Source: Bdellovibrionia bacterium
Lineage (GTDB): Bacteria > Bdellovibrionota > Bdellovibrionia > Bdellovibrionales > JAGQZY01
Length of the DNA: 64,000 bases
Reading direction: 5' to 3'
NCBI GenBank assembly: GCA_030427805.1
Contig: JAUICP010000001.1
Coordinates: 248,001-312,000, forward strand
The notes beneath the pieces are model-generated. The model was not told the origin of the DNA. It was given only the letters and a program-made list of their open reading frames with translations, and searched no databases. Below are positions 62,989 through 64,000 of this stretch, piece by piece (the first letter of the stretch is position 1; every line of letters starts with the position of its first letter). A program made the translations under genes and the position numbers.

Positions 62989-64000
62989 AGAAGCCAATTT
63001 TATTTTTACTAGCTATCGCTTTTTCAGGGCTTGTATTGATCGGAGCTTCGAGTCCTGATCGCTACACGGAGCTACAGATTTTTGCAAAAGTTCTTAATAT
63101 TGTGCAAAAGTACTACGTCGATGAGGTAGACACCAAGAAGCTGCTTCAGGGTGCCATCAAAGGAATGTTGTCGGAATTAGACCCTCATACGAACTACCTA
63201 GCGCCACAGATATACAAAGAATTCGAGTCGGAAACATCGGGTGAGTTTGGGGGGCTTGGAATCGAGATAACTATACAGAATGGCTATCTAACAGTGATTT
63301 CCCCAATTGAGGACACCCCTGCATGGAAGGCAGGGATAAAGGCGGGCGATCGCATCGTAGAAATAAATGGAGAAAGTACCAAGGGATTGAGCCTAGCTGA
63401 GGCGGCGAATCTCATGCGCGGTAAAAGGGGAAGCCCAGTGAAGCTCAAGGTACGAAGAGAGGGCGATGATGAGCCGAAATTGTTTGCTATTAAAAGAGGT
63501 CGGGTCAAAGTTAAGTCGGTCAAGTATACCGATCTTGATTCTGGATATGCTTATATTCGACTTACTAGTTTTATTGAAAACTCCGGCAAGGATTTCGGTA
63601 AGGCCATCAAGAAGCATATTGCTAAACATAAAAAAGTTTCCGGTTTAATTATCGACTTAAGAAGAAACCCTGGTGGACTACTCGATCAGGCAGTGCAAAT
63701 TAGCGACTTGTTCTTAGATAAAGGTGTCATAGTCAGCACAATTGGTAGAAACAAAAAAGAAAAAGAAGTGATCTTTGCTAAAAAATCGGGGGCTTATTCA
63801 AATTTCCCGATTATCGTTCTTATTAACGAGTTTTCCGCCAGTGCTTCTGAAATTTTGGCAGGAGCTTTACAGGATAATAAAAGAGCATTGGTGATGGGTC
63901 GTAGAAGTTTTGGAAAGGGTTCTGTTCAATCTGTTGTAAAGCTTGGCGATGGCTCGGGACTGAAAATGACTGTTGCTCGGTATTATACCCCAAATGGCAT
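62985..64000 (+). CDS. ctpA: C-terminal processing peptidase, S41 (cut by window end)
   Basis: At least 338 residues. Signal or anchor (ILFLLAIAFSGLVLIG), N-terminal helical part, PDZ domain (about 90-160: GEFGGLGIEITIQNG, GIKAGDRIVEINGE) and the S41 core with catalytic Ser in NEFSASASEILAGAL and Lys in FGKGSVQSV. Start ATG overlaps the previous stop (ATGA). In other bacteria CtpA/Prc removes C-terminal tails from hydrolases and envelope proteins, in keeping with this wall-cleavage operon. Confidence 0.93.
   Translation, partial: MKKPILFLLAIAFSGLVLIGASSPDRYTELQIFAKVLNIVQKYYVDEVDTKKLLQGAIKGMLSELDPHTNYLAPQIYKEFESETSGEFGGLGIEITIQNGYLTVISPIEDTPAWKAGIKAGDRIVEINGESTKGLSLAEAANLMRGKRGSPVKLKVRREGDDEPKLFAIKRGRVKVKSVKYTDLDSGYAYIRLTSFIENSGKDFGKAIKKHIAKHKKVSGLIIDLRRNPGGLLDQAVQISDLFLDKGVIVSTIGRNKKEKEVIFAKKSGAYSNFPIIVLINEFSASASEILAGALQDNKRALVMGRRSFGKGSVQSVVKLGDGSGLKMTVARYYTPNG

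Overview
The window is about 64 kb of chromosome from a Gram-negative bacterium of moderately low GC (around 40-45% by eye). It carries Tol, Mla-type and FtsEX/EnvC envelope systems, a SUF Fe-S operon, many exported proteins with Cys pairs, and several lipoproteins. The gene style (large exported proteins of unknown family, a Lys/Ala-rich histone-like protein, PEGA-domain kinase, heavy envelope investment) suggests a Bdellovibrionota-like lineage (Bdellovibrio/Bacteriovorax relatives). That placement is inference: there is no rRNA in the window to prove it. No prophage, insertion sequence, integron or CRISPR array is visible.

Layout. 1-6.0 kb (minus): a TCA-centred operon mdh-sucC-sucD-ndk followed by an RNA uracil methyltransferase, then a PilF-like TPR lipoprotein and rodZ (cut by the window edge). 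6.2-8.3 kb (minus): an exported trypsin-like protease and a Cys-rich lipoprotein. 8.5-15.1 kb (plus): an MCE/Mla-type lipid transporter with two non-identical ATPases, two non-identical permeases and one MCE protein, then a large exported helical-repeat protein and a small outer-membrane barrel. 15.1-15.5 kb: histone-H1-like protein. 15.6-19.1 kb (plus): a split Tad/T2SSF-like membrane pair, a secreted protein, a kinase-PEGA protein and uppP. 19.1-22.4 kb: PDZ protein, reverse transsulfuration (cystathionine beta-synthase and gamma-lyase) and tRNA-Phe. 22.5-26.5 kb: small exported unknowns, one behind a very good sigma-54 promoter and one whose ribosome-binding site is locked in a terminator-like hairpin. 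26.6-33.6 kb: dusB, typA, an ABC-2 exporter, a monofunctional transglycosylase, an NAD-epimerase and a PAP2 phosphatase.

33.7-46.8 kb (minus) is the least explained region: an exported or membrane-anchored ClpB-like AAA+ protein, a 1477-residue multi-spanning protein, a 629-residue exported protein, an Ala-rich small exported protein, a 418-residue exported protein and a proline-rich cyclophilin lacking its catalytic arginine. Upstream of it lies tolQRAB. This is my best candidate for an undescribed envelope system.

50.4-57.2 kb: a catalytically dead GDPD-like protein, then an Rrf2-controlled sufBCDS-nfu operon with a promoter and a large inverted repeat at its start. 57.3-64.0 kb: a gluzincin-like metalloprotease lipoprotein with a small membrane protein, then a division/cell-wall operon ftsE-ftsX-envC-like-ctpA (the last gene is cut by the window end).

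The unifying theme is envelope biogenesis: lipid transport, peptidoglycan synthesis and its regulated cleavage, trans-envelope energy transduction and quality control, combined with central carbon, sulfur and Fe-S metabolism.
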